From the NCBI GenBank assembly GCA_019054805.1, contig JAHQIY010000002.1, forward strand, positions 6,262,001-6,326,000: a DNA stretch of 64,000 bases. Direction: 5' to 3'. The DNA comes from Brachionus manjavacas. Taxonomy: Eukaryota; Rotifera; Eurotatoria; Ploima; Brachionidae. The notes under the pieces are model-generated. The model saw nothing but the letters and a program-made list of their open reading frames with translations, did not search any database and was not told the DNA's origin. Made by a program: the position numbers and the translations under genes. Positions 42,807-51,695 of this stretch are shown here, piece after piece (position 1 is the first letter of the stretch; the number at the start of each line of letters is the position of its first letter).

Positions 42807-43430
42807 ATGATTAAATATAGATTGGTTTATTTTGACGCTAGAGGTCATGCTGAACTTATACGCTTCATTTTTGCTTATGTTGGTCAAGAGTATGAAGATT
42901 TTCGTATAAAAGAATCAGAATGGCCTTCATTTAAATACAGAACTTTATTCGGCAAGCTTCCAGTCCTTGAAATAAGCGACGATGTTCAATCGATTCAACT
43001 TGCCCAGTCTTTGTCAATTACTCGATACTTGTCTAATTTGTTTGGTTTAGCTGGCACAAGTGATTTGGATAAAGCTAGAGCTGATATGATTACAGAACAA
43101 TTAAGTGACATATTGGAAATATTTTACGGCATAAAATCTGAAAAAAATCTGGAAATTCGAGCCGAAAGGCAAAATTTTTTTTATAAAGAAACTTTATCGT
43201 TTTATTCAAGTATGCTAGAACGACTGTTCGAAATTCAAAAGACTAAATTTGTTGCAGCGAACTCTCTTACATATGCTGATCTGGCTTTTGTGGTTTTTTG
43301 GGATTCATTTGGAGAGAAAAAGAAAAGCTTTTTCGAAGTGTGTGTAATCTGCAAGGCTTTCTATGAAAATGTCAATAATTTGCCAGAGATTGTTGAATGG
43401 AAGAAAAAAAGACCGATTTCAAATTACTAA
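42807..43430 (+). CDS. Sigma-class glutathione S-transferase
   Basis: Cytosolic GST, intronless, 207 residues from the ATG at 42807. The thioredoxin-like N-domain starts MIKYRLVYFDARGHAELIRF with the catalytic Tyr in YFDARG, then the glutathione-binding block FGKLPVLEISDDVQSIQLAQ with SLSITRYLS. The helical C-domain has ADMITEQLSDI and the family motif TYADLAFVVFWDSF. The layout matches sigma GST or prostaglandin-D synthase-type enzymes of invertebrates. In-frame codons continue upstream to 42792 without another ATG. It sits 151 bp before GTPBP6 on the same strand. Confidence 0.93.
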   Translation: MIKYRLVYFDARGHAELIRFIFAYVGQEYEDFRIKESEWPSFKYRTLFGKLPVLEISDDVQSIQLAQSLSITRYLSNLFGLAGTSDLDKARADMITEQLSDILEIFYGIKSEKNLEIRAERQNFFYKETLSFYSSMLERLFEIQKTKFVAANSLTYADLAFVVFWDSFGEKKKSFFEVCVICKAFYENVNNLPEIVEWKKKRPISNY

Positions 43431-43581
43431 ATTTTGTTTTAATAAATTTTTAAAATTATACTTTTTGATTAACCAAGTTAGATATTTAAGTTATATGTGC
43501 CATTTTCAAAAAATAAAACAATTTAATTTGTTGAATTTTGCTTAAAAACTTGAATTTTAAGTAGAAGTTTATTTAAAAAAA

Positions 43582-45006
43582 ATGATTTTTATTAACAAAA
43601 TTTTAAAAAAATTTTGTCAAAATCCATTTAATAAATTAACTACGAGCCCCATTCGATCAATTTTCATGACACATTGCTTCAAAAATGATCTAGAGATTCC
43701 TCTGGATGAAAATTTGTACTGGGATAATCTGCAGAGTTCATTAGAAGAACCTGACCAGTTCACACACAAATTAACTAAAGCCGAAAAAAATGTGTTTATT
43801 TTACAGCTTAAAATGCAGTTTAAAAGTAAATCTCGGCAAAGTACCACACCAGAGCTACAGTTGGCAGAATCAATCTCTTTAGTGGACACATTGGACAACT
43901 GGCGAGTGATCGATTCTCATATAGTTAGCACAAAGCGAAGTCACTCACGTGAAATTTTTGGTTCGGGTAACCAAGAAATGCTGTCCAAAAAAATCGCGTC
44001 CTCAGGCGCCGACTCTCTATTCATAGTCATCGACAGGTTGACTAACATGCAAGTGAAAGGCTTGAGAACAACTTTGCTCGGAAATAACCCGAACATAGCC
44101 ATTTATGACAGATATAAAGTTGTGCTAGAAATTTTCAAGAGAAACGCTAGATCAAGTATAGCCAAATTACAGATTGCACTAGCAGAGATACCCTATCTGA
44201 GACACAAATATGAAAATAGTGAGCTATTTAAAAATGTTGAAAAACGAATCCGCAAAGAGCTTGAGCTCAAATTGCGCACTAGATCACTCATTAACACCCA
44301 AAGAAGAGAAAAACAGATACCATTAGTCAGTGTTTTTGGTTACACCAATGTTGGCAAGACAACATTTATCAAAACAATTACCAATGATGATAAGCTGAAG
44401 CCTAAAAATAAGTTGTTCGCCACTTTGGATATCACATACCATGGCACTAGTTTATGCAACTCGAGTCAGGACATCATTTTCGCCGACACCATTGGATTCA
44501 TTAGCGACATTCCGCATAATTTAGTCGAAGCGTTCAAAACCAGTCTTTCAGACGCTTTAAGCTCGGATTTGTACATACATCTTGTCGATTTGAGTCACCC
44601 AGACCGCGAAGCCCAAGAAAAAAGTGTTAATGAAATTCTCGCTAGTTTGGCACCTCAGAGTAGGCTAAAGGACATGCTCACTGTTTACAACAAAAGTGAT
44701 AAGTGCAAAAATCTAGAGAGAGAGTCTGATAAAAACAAATTGGTCATTTCGTGTACAAAAGGCCATGGCCTAGTCGAGTTAAGAGATTTAATAGAAAAAA
44801 AAATTCTCGAAAAAATGGGATATTTAGAGATTAGTTTAAAAGTTGGTCAAGGTTCGAAGGAATTTTTTTATTTAAATAAAAACTCGATTGTAAAAGAAAT
44901 AAATGAGTGTGACGACTCACAATTTGTTAATATGAAAGTTTTATTCAATAGATCGAATGCTCTTAAGTTTATTAAACTTTATCCGGATATAAAAATTTCG
45001 AAATAA
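43582..45006 (+). CDS. GTPBP6: Mitochondrial HflX-type GTPase (GTPBP6)
   Basis: HflX-family GTPase; in animals GTPBP6 dissociates mitochondrial ribosomes and aids large-subunit maturation. Intronless, 474 residues, with a basic mitochondrial-type N-terminus (MIFINKILKKFCQNPFNKLT). The HflX N-domain has DSLFIVIDRLTNMQVKGL and YDRYKVVLEIFKRNARSSIA, followed by the helical linker with ALAEIPYLRHKYE. G domain: G1 VFGYTNVGKTTFIKTI, switch LFATLDITYHGT, G3 FADTIGFISDIPHNLVEAFK, G4 VYNKSDKC and G5 SCTKGHG. The glycine-rich SGGRGG-type loop of bacterial HflX before the RR helix is absent, as is usual in GTPBP6. QRSL1 starts 50 bp downstream on the same strand. A 50-bp copy of codons near its 3' end lies at 47721-47770. 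Confidence 0.95.
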   Translation: MIFINKILKKFCQNPFNKLTTSPIRSIFMTHCFKNDLEIPLDENLYWDNLQSSLEEPDQFTHKLTKAEKNVFILQLKMQFKSKSRQSTTPELQLAESISLVDTLDNWRVIDSHIVSTKRSHSREIFGSGNQEMLSKKIASSGADSLFIVIDRLTNMQVKGLRTTLLGNNPNIAIYDRYKVVLEIFKRNARSSIAKLQIALAEIPYLRHKYENSELFKNVEKRIRKELELKLRTRSLINTQRREKQIPLVSVFGYTNVGKTTFIKTITNDDKLKPKNKLFATLDITYHGTSLCNSSQDIIFADTIGFISDIPHNLVEAFKTSLSDALSSDLYIHLVDLSHPDREAQEKSVNEILASLAPQSRLKDMLTVYNKSDKCKNLERESDKNKLVISCTKGHGLVELRDLIEKKILEKMGYLEISLKVGQGSKEFFYLNKNSIVKEINECDDSQFVNMKVLFNRSNALKFIKLYPDIKISK

Positions 45007-45056
45007 AATTTAAGATTTAATTTTTATTTTATTTTGCTATTAGAGATTGAAAAATA
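45007..45056 (+). promoter_or_regulatory. 50-bp intercistronic spacer with acceptor-like tract
   Basis: Between the GTPBP6 stop and the QRSL1 ATG is a T-rich tract followed by TTTGCTATTAG at about 45033-45043, a good 3' splice-site look-alike. It is too short for an ordinary promoter plus terminator. Confidence 0.5.
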
Positions 45057-47542
45057 ATGAAAGAAATTGTCAATAGTTGTATTAAGTCTATAAATAGGGC
45101 CAAAAAGCTTGAAAAATTCAACATTTTAATCGGTGATAGTTTTGATTTGGCAAAAAAACAAGCATTTGAAAGCGAAAAGCGCTGGAATAAAAGTAACTTT
45201 TGTAGCAATTAAATTTAAATTCTTTTACAAAAATATTTTTCAGATCTAGCAATTAGTAGATTAGATGGTCGAACTTTTACAGTAAAAGATAACATAAGTA
45301 CTGAATCAATCCGGACTACATGCGGATCTAAAATGCTTGAAAACTATTCACCACCGTTTAATGCAACTGTTGTAGACAAACTCTTAAAATCAGGCTCACT
45401 TTTAATTGGTAAAACCAATTTGGATGAATTCGGAATGGGCTCCGTGAGCTCGAGCTATTTCGGAACTGTAAAAAATCCTTACAATGTTCTAAACGATGAT
45501 TTTGAAAAGGATGCGAATGATTTTTATATTTCTGGTGGCAGTTCGGGAGGCTCAGCAGCAAGTGTTGCATCTGGCATCGTTGATTTGTAAACTTATCTTT
45601 ATTAAAAAATCTATTTTTATTAATAAAATAAAAAATTTAATTTTTAAAAAGTTCAATAGGCTCAGACACAGGCGGCTCTGTCCGAAATCCAGCATCGATT
45701 TGCGGATGCATCGGTTTTAAGCCTACTTATGGCATAATCTCACGTTTTGGCCTCATTCCTTTGAACAATTATTTAGACACAATTGGAATAATGTCACGTA
45801 AAATTGATGTCTTAGTAGACGTTGTAAACGCTATCGCAGGTCCTGATCCTAATGATGCAACAAGCATAAAATCCGAGTTTAAACATATCGAATTAGCTGA
45901 TAAGTTTAACACTAATGAAATTAAAATCGGAATTCCCAAAGTAAGAAATATTTTTGAATTAAATTTTTTGCTTTTTTCCTTTACTAAATGTGTTCTGAAC
46001 ATTTATAATTGATCTTCATTTAAATTTTTTGATCCTAACTCTTTTTGAATTAAAAAAATAAATGTTAAAAAATGAAAATTCAGATTTAAAATACTTTAAA
46101 AACTTTAAAGAGTCAGTAATTAGACAATTAGAATGTTTTATAACAATTATCATTTTAAATGACAAATGTTAAAAATTTAATAAAATTATTGACTTGAATT
46201 TTTTATTTAATTTTTTTTATGGTTTAATTTTGATTTGAAAAATTTATTTATACGATTTTCAATAAAATTGATTCTATAGATTTTGTTCATAAAAATTCAA
46301 TAAAAATAAAAATTTCACATAATCTTTTTTCAAGCTGTTGCAAATAAAAACTTTTATTGACAAGGTTTTGATAACAAACACTGATATCATTAAGCACAAA
46401 TTAAATATTTTTTATAATTTAAGTATCTTTAATTTCTACAACCAAAAAATTTAATTAAAAATCTTTTGGAATTTTTCAAATTAAAACAAAATTATACATT
46501 TGATAATTCACAGATGAAAACGATAATTTTATTTTTAGAAAAAATGTCCATTCCTATGATCTCAGTATCTTGTTCAGCTTAGAGGGGCATCGGTAATTTT
46601 ACTTTAAGGTTTAACTTTAATTTTTAAGTGAAAAAAATCTCTTAAATATTTTCTAAAATATTTTGAATGGTTTAATATTTCTTTTTGCTTTTTTGAAATT
46701 ATATCTAATTAATAATTAAAATAAGAATAAATCTTCTAAATTTTTTAATTGTTTTTCAAGGAGTTCTTTCCGAATGGTTTATCTGAGGAAAACTTAAAAG
46801 CTTGGAAACATTCAGTTGGTATTTTTGAAAAATATGGGAATGCCAAAATAGTTTCGGTATCAATGCCAAATGTTATCTACTCAATGAGTGTTTATAGTGT
46901 GTTGACAAGCTGTGAAGTTGCGTCTAATTTTGCCAGATTTGATGGGATACGATATGGCTATCATTCTAAATTAAATTTTGATACTAATCCATCTGGATAT
47001 AATTTTGAGGCAGTAGTGAAAAAAAATCGCGATGAGTCTCTTGGTCAAGTGGTTCGAAGCCGTATAGTTTCAGGAAATTATTTTCTTTTAAAAGAGTAAG
47101 CAGAAAATAATTTGTAATTATTTGTAAAAAAAAAAACGTTTAATTTTAATTTAGTAATTATGAGAAATATTTTTTGAAATCCCACAAAATAAAGCAATTG
47201 ATCGTTAATGATTTTTTAAAAGTGTTCAATGATGATCAATGTGACGTACTCGTTACGCCGAGTTGTTTTAACGATACTTTTAAATACTCGGATTATCTAA
47301 AACAATCTCAAGTTTTTGATGAGAAAGACTTTTTTACTTCGTGTGCCAATGTCGCCGGTTTACCAGCCATCACTTTGCCATGCATTTTATCTCAAAATGG
47401 CCTACCGATCGGAATTCAGTTGATATCTAAATGGAGACACGATGACCTGGTCCTAAACATAGCTAATTGGTTCATTAATAAAAATCATTTTGTATTTTTA
47501 GCAGATAATGAAGAATTTTTGCATAAAATTTCTTATAATTGA
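45057..47542 (+). CDS. QRSL1: Mitochondrial glutamyl-tRNA(Gln) amidotransferase subunit A
   Basis: GatA amidase of the mitochondrial GatCAB complex, which converts Glu-tRNA(Gln) to Gln-tRNA(Gln). Exons 45057-45192, 45244-45586, 45652-45940, 46761-47095 and 47155-47542 give 496 residues. Amidase-signature catalytic residues are present: Lys in TFTVKDNI, cis-Ser in [14 protein letters not shown] and nucleophile Ser in [18 protein letters not shown], then [17 protein letters not shown]-terminal blocks: [65 protein letters not shown] and [12 protein letters not shown]. The fourth intron boundary uses GT at 47096, restoring KDNYEKYF. The intron at 45941-46760 (820 bp) is unusually long for this window. 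Confidence 0.95.
45941..46760 (+). other. Long A/T-rich intron of QRSL1
   Basis: 820 bp flanked by GTAAGA and TTTTTCAAG, splitting KIGIPK|EFFPNG at phase 0. No ORF or clear element was found inside. Confidence 0.75.
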
Positions 47543-48337
47543 ATAAATTTTATTCAAAATAATTTTACTTTTTTATTTAAGGAATGGAAAGATGAATATT
47601 AAAAAGGTAAAATTTCTTAATTAGATATAAACCTTTGAATATTATTGTAAAATGACACTTGGTTTTTAGTATCAAAGTTTTGATTTTTCCAAATTTTATA
47701 TTTTATTATTTGTTTTTTATAAAGACCATGGTCTAGTCGAGTTAAGAGATTTAATAGAAAAAAGGATTCTTATCAAAGTTTGTAATATCAAAGCTTTGAT
47801 TTTTCCAAATTTTATATTTGTTCTGATAATTATGTTGACAAAAATCGATAGAATTAAATTAATGTAAAATGAAATAAATTTATGAAAAGAATGAGGTGAA
47901 ATTTAAAATTTAATACCTAGATAATTACACTTCGAGGTATCGAGACAAAGAATTTTTTTCATTAATTCTTTATTAAAATTTCTTGAGTTTGAATCAATTT
48001 TCAACAAAATTAAATTTAAAAATCAATATTGATTAATAGTGATTAAAACAAATGATTAAATGATTAGTTTTAAGCAACAAACAAAAATTAACAAAATAAT
48101 TTTAAAAAATTAAAAAAAAAAACTTAAATCAATATTTCACTTGTTCTATCAAAAACACTGGCAAATAATGGATCGTCTGATTTGGTTTAAATTTCCCAAG
48201 TAATTTTAATAAAAAAAAAAATTTCGTTGAAAAAAAATGTTTATTTTTTTCTATTTTTATTTTTTTTAAGTAGTGGTTTAGAATTTTTTTGATTAGTTGA
48301 TTATCAAGAAAAAGTTAGCACCACAAACCGATGTTTT
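47543..48337. other. Spacer with a rearranged duplicate of GTPBP6
   Basis: About 800 bp between convergent QRSL1 and SERBP1. It contains a 50-bp GTPBP6-derived segment (47721-47770) between two 34-bp direct repeats (47670-47703 and 47786-47819). The rest is A/T-rich 3' flank. Confidence 0.6.
47721..47770 (+). pseudogene. 50-bp copy of a GTPBP6 coding segment
   Basis: Aligns base for base with 44758-44807 of GTPBP6 with four differences (shared core TCTAGTCGAGTTAAGAGATT or its CCTAGTCGAG counterpart, then TAATAGAAAAAA). It is flanked by direct repeats of TATCAAAG(T/C)TTTGATTTTT-type sequence. It is too short to be functional. It looks like filler DNA copied during break repair or a small segmental duplication. 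Confidence 0.85.
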
Positions 48338-49753
48338 CTATTTTCCCAAAGATGGAAAGTCTTTTTCGTCCTCAATTTTTGGTACTACTACAGTTCTTGA
48401 TTGATTGTTACCACCACGTCCTGGTTGGCGACCTCCGCGTTGACCACGAGTAGACGGACCGCGTTTCTCAGGCGATTGTTCAGCTGATGGAACTTCCTCT
48501 TTTCTTGGGCCTCGGAAACCGCCGCGTCCACCTCTTTGTCCTCCGCGAGAAGCTGGCTCATTGAATTTAATCTGAATTGAGTTCAGCAATTGTCTTCGTT
48601 TTTCCTCCTCTTCGTCAAACTCTTCTTCGTCCTCTTCCTCCTCTTCGTCTTCTTCTTCTTCTTCGACCTTCTTTTTGAGCACATAGGCTTTGCCCCACTT
48701 GGCCGTATCTTCACCTTCGCCAGGTTTTCGAATGTTGAAATCCTCTTTTCTTTGCAACTCTTGTTTTCTGGCCTTGTACTCAGCTAGAGTCATCATCGGT
48801 TCTTCTTTTTCCTCTTCTTTTTTTTCTTCAGTGTCTTCGACTTGAGCAGCCCAGCTAGTAGACTCCTCTACTTTGGTCTCTTCAAAAGCTTGTTCAGCTT
48901 CCCTTTGAATAAACCAATTTTAAAAAAAAATTCAAATTAAACAACAATACTTTTCATACTCATTGCCAGCCAGTTCGTCTTGTGGGGTACCCCAGTTGGC
49001 CTTACCAGCACCTTCTCTCTTATCAATTGATTTAACCCCGCTTTAAAAAATTAAATTAAAAATTGAAAAAAAAATGTTTATTATATTTAAAATGTAGAAA
49101 AAATAGTACGTTCTGTCGGATCCTGAATGACGGTCGAAATCTCTTGAGCTAGTGTCATTTACTCGGCGCGATCTGAAGCCTCCACGTCCACTGGCATATG
49201 GTGTGCGTCTGCTGGTTTTGCCCTCTTCCTCGACTGGTTGTTGAGCCTCACCTTCTGGACCAGCGACTGGTGGTTGTCTTTGAAATCGTCTTGGTGGACG
49301 GTCACCTTCCGGTCTTGGTGGACGGTCGCCTTCCGGCCTTGGTGGACGGTCTCCTTCAGGTCGTGGTCCGCGTCTCTCTGGTCTCGGACCGCCTTCGCCC
49401 TCTTGTCTTGGCTGACGCTGGGGTCGTCTCTCGCCTTGCGGACGATTTGAGGTATTTTCTTTGTCTTCTCGGGGAGCTTGCGTAGCTGAGCTAGCTTTTT
49501 GAGTGCCTTTTTGTTGTCCTCTAGCGGCTTGTTTGTTTTCTGTTTGTTGTTGCAATGGTTTTTTGTTGTCCTTTGCGGAAGATTTTCCCTTGGCATCGGT
49601 TTTGGCACCGGTTTTAGCTGTGGGCTTTGTCTTTGGTGCTTCCTCTTTCTTAGTTAATTTAGCTAACAATTCGGACGGGTCCTCGACTTCATTTTCCTCA
49701 AAGAACATATATTTGTTCGCTGTTTGACAGCCGTATTCGAATTCCATGGCCAT
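48338..49753 (-). CDS. SERBP1: SERBP1/HABP4-family ribosome- and RNA-binding protein (Stm1-like)
   Basis: Intrinsically disordered RNA-binding protein that clamps idle ribosomes and binds mRNA. Exons 49753-49110, 49040-48951 and 48902-48338 give 432 residues. The start MAMEFEYGCQTANKYMFFEE is chosen because the frame upstream of it has no better ATG with homology. An about 200-residue Lys/Gln/Arg-rich region includes a tandem PEGDRPPR repeat. Conserved family blocks: SSRDFDRHSGSDRTG, GKANWGTPQDELAGNEYEK, MTLAEYKARKQELQRKEDFN, IRKPGEGEDTAKWGKAYVLK, an acidic Glu run, KFNEPASRGGQRGGRGGFRG (RGG box) and the tail DEKDFPSLGK. All match HABP4/SERBP1 (DFDRHSGSDRS, WGTVKDEL, FNIRKPNEG). The Glu run and RGG box make it low-complexity. 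Confidence 0.94.
49279..49367 (-). repeat. Tandem 24-bp coding repeat (PEGDRPPR) in SERBP1
   Basis: Three near-identical 24-bp units in frame encode PRPEGDRPPRPEGDRPPRPE and so on, with small differences between units. They are probably length-variable. Confidence 0.8.
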
Positions 49754-50766
49754 TTTGCTCGAACTTTTTCTTGTAAATCTTAAATTTCGCAATTGAAATT
49801 TTATTCAAACTCTGCAAATAGAAATAAATTTATCAAAAATTATTAATAAAACAGCAAGCTATTTTTTAAAACTATTCAACTTGGGTTAGTCAAATGTTGG
49901 CTAAATTTAGATAGATTAAATTTAGAGAAATTTCGCCATTGAATTTCTAATTAGTTAATGAATTAATTAATGGGCGATTAAATGGGATTTAAAATGAGAC
50001 TGAGAAGTAATACTAGGACTCATTCGACATGAGTCCAGTACTTGCATTGGTTGCCATATGCTGCTAGAAGCGTGTTTACAAATTTCTAAAGAGCGAGAGA
50101 AAAAAGTTTCGCGTACCAAGCATTAAAGAATTATGAACGAAAAATATTTTAAAATAAAAGAAAAAAATATAAGCAAACAAGAAGCATGCAACTAATTTTT
50201 TATTTTAATTTTATTATTTTTGGTTAATTTCGGCTATGCATCTTGAAATATTTTCCAAAAGCGAACGAGAGAAAAAGAGCTCTATTTTTTGCTTTAAATC
50301 TTGTTGTATAAATTCATTCAAAAAAAATAATTAAGATTTCAACTCAGTATAGTATGAAAAATGCGTGCAAACTTGATAATTTCAATAAAAAACATAATTT
50401 ACAATTGAATTAGCTACTTTAATTGTTTATTTCTTAGTTACTTTGAAAATAAAAGTCTTTTTATTATTCAATTTTAATTAGTAGTCTTGCATTTTTTCCA
50501 AATTTTTTTACTAAATCAGATGACAACAAGTATAAACTCAAGATTTTTTTAGCTCAGATAAAATTTTTGATCATCAAAAAAAAAAACACAAAACCAAATT
50601 ACTTGTCTTAATTTATTTAAAAAAAAAATTATCGAAAATTATTATTTAATCATAATAAATAAATAAAATAGACATAAAACTAAAAAAGTTTATTTTCGAA
50701 GAAACATAAACTAATAAGAAATACACCAACTAAGATTATTAAACAATTTTTCCAACAATTATGCAT
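49754..50766. other. About 1 kb spacer between SERBP1 and peroxiredoxin
   Basis: It must contain the SERBP1 promoter and 5' UTR (both genes are on the minus strand). A strong hairpin sits at 50011-50040 (GGACTCAT/ATGAGTCC). Otherwise it is A/T-rich with no coding signal. Confidence 0.45.
50011..50040. repeat. Bulged 12-bp hairpin upstream of SERBP1
   Basis: TACT-A-GGACTCAT pairs with ATGAGTCC-AGTA around a 5-nt loop (TCGAC), about 260 bp upstream of the SERBP1 start. It may lie in the promoter or 5' UTR. Function unknown. Confidence 0.6.
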
Positions 50767-51646
50767 TTACTCTTGAATTTTGCTGAAATATTTAAGTTTT
50801 TCGGTCGGGTTAGGAATGATTGTTCGATCACCCTTCTTCCAATTGGCAGGGCATACTTCACCATGAAGCTAAAATTATAAATAAGAATAAAATGAAATAA
50901 AATAATATAAACTAGTTTACATCAGCATATTGAAAAGCTTGGACGAGTCTGAGAGTTTCGTCAACCGAGCGGCCTACAGGTAGATCATTCATTGTGATTT
51001 GTCGCACGATGCCTTTTCCATCTATGATAAACAAGCCTCTCAAAGAATGGCCCAAATGTTCCAAGTAGACGCCGTAGTCTTTGGATATCTGGTGAGTTAA
51101 ATCGGACAAAAGCGGAATGTTAACTGAACCAAGACCTCCTTTTTTTCGCTCTAATTGAGTCCAAGCTAAATGGGTGAACTGACTATCTGTGCTTATGGCT
51201 ACAATTTCTGTGTTTAGCTCACGGAACTCCGCAATTCGATCACTGAAAGCAATTATTTCAGTCGGACAAACAAATGTAAAGTCCAATGGATAAAATAGTA
51301 AAATAAGATATTTTCCTATATAGTCTGTGAGCTTTAGCTCGACAAATTCGGAATCTACGACAGCATCAGCGCTAAAATAGGGTGCTGGTTTCAAAACTTA
51401 AATTGAAAATTACCATTGAAAATTAATTTGAGGAACTATTATATTTAAGTATTTACTTTTTACTTTGCTTGAATAAATTTCGCTGGTGTAAGCTGGTGGA
51501 TTTTCGAAAAATTTTGCAGCTTCATCAGTTGCTTCTTTGGTGACGGCTGATTTGTCAATTGGCTGTTTGCAAGTTGGATTTTCGCCCTGGTCTGCCAAAT
51601 ATGAGCTAATTAGGGTCAAAAATAAAATAGTCGAAATTTTTTTCAT
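50767..51646 (-). CDS. PRDX4: Secretory (PRDX4-type) 2-Cys peroxiredoxin
   Basis: Thiol peroxidase, probably in the ER lumen. Exons 51646-51457, 51396-50921 and 50868-50767 give 255 residues. The signal peptide [20 protein letters not shown] and a Cys-containing pro-region ([20 protein letters not shown]) place it in the PRDX4 group. Catalytic core: [20 protein letters not shown], peroxidatic Cys in [37 protein letters not shown] with the GGLG motif, [20 protein letters not shown] and [20 protein letters not shown]. Last exon: resolving Cys in GEVCPANW and the YF-containing tail [14 protein letters not shown] plus YF predicts sensitivity to hyperoxidation. TATAAATA at about 51687-51695 (minus strand) is a fair TATA box about 45 bp before the ATG. 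Confidence 0.95.
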
Positions 51647-51686
51647 TTTAAATTTAAAATAACTGCATACCAGTTGATACTTATTA

Positions 51687-51695
51687 TTATTTATA
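51687..51695 (-). promoter_or_regulatory. TATA-box-like element of the peroxiredoxin gene
   Basis: Minus-strand TATTTATAAATA-type sequence about 45 bp upstream of the ATG at 51646. Position fits a short 5' UTR. Confidence 0.4.
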
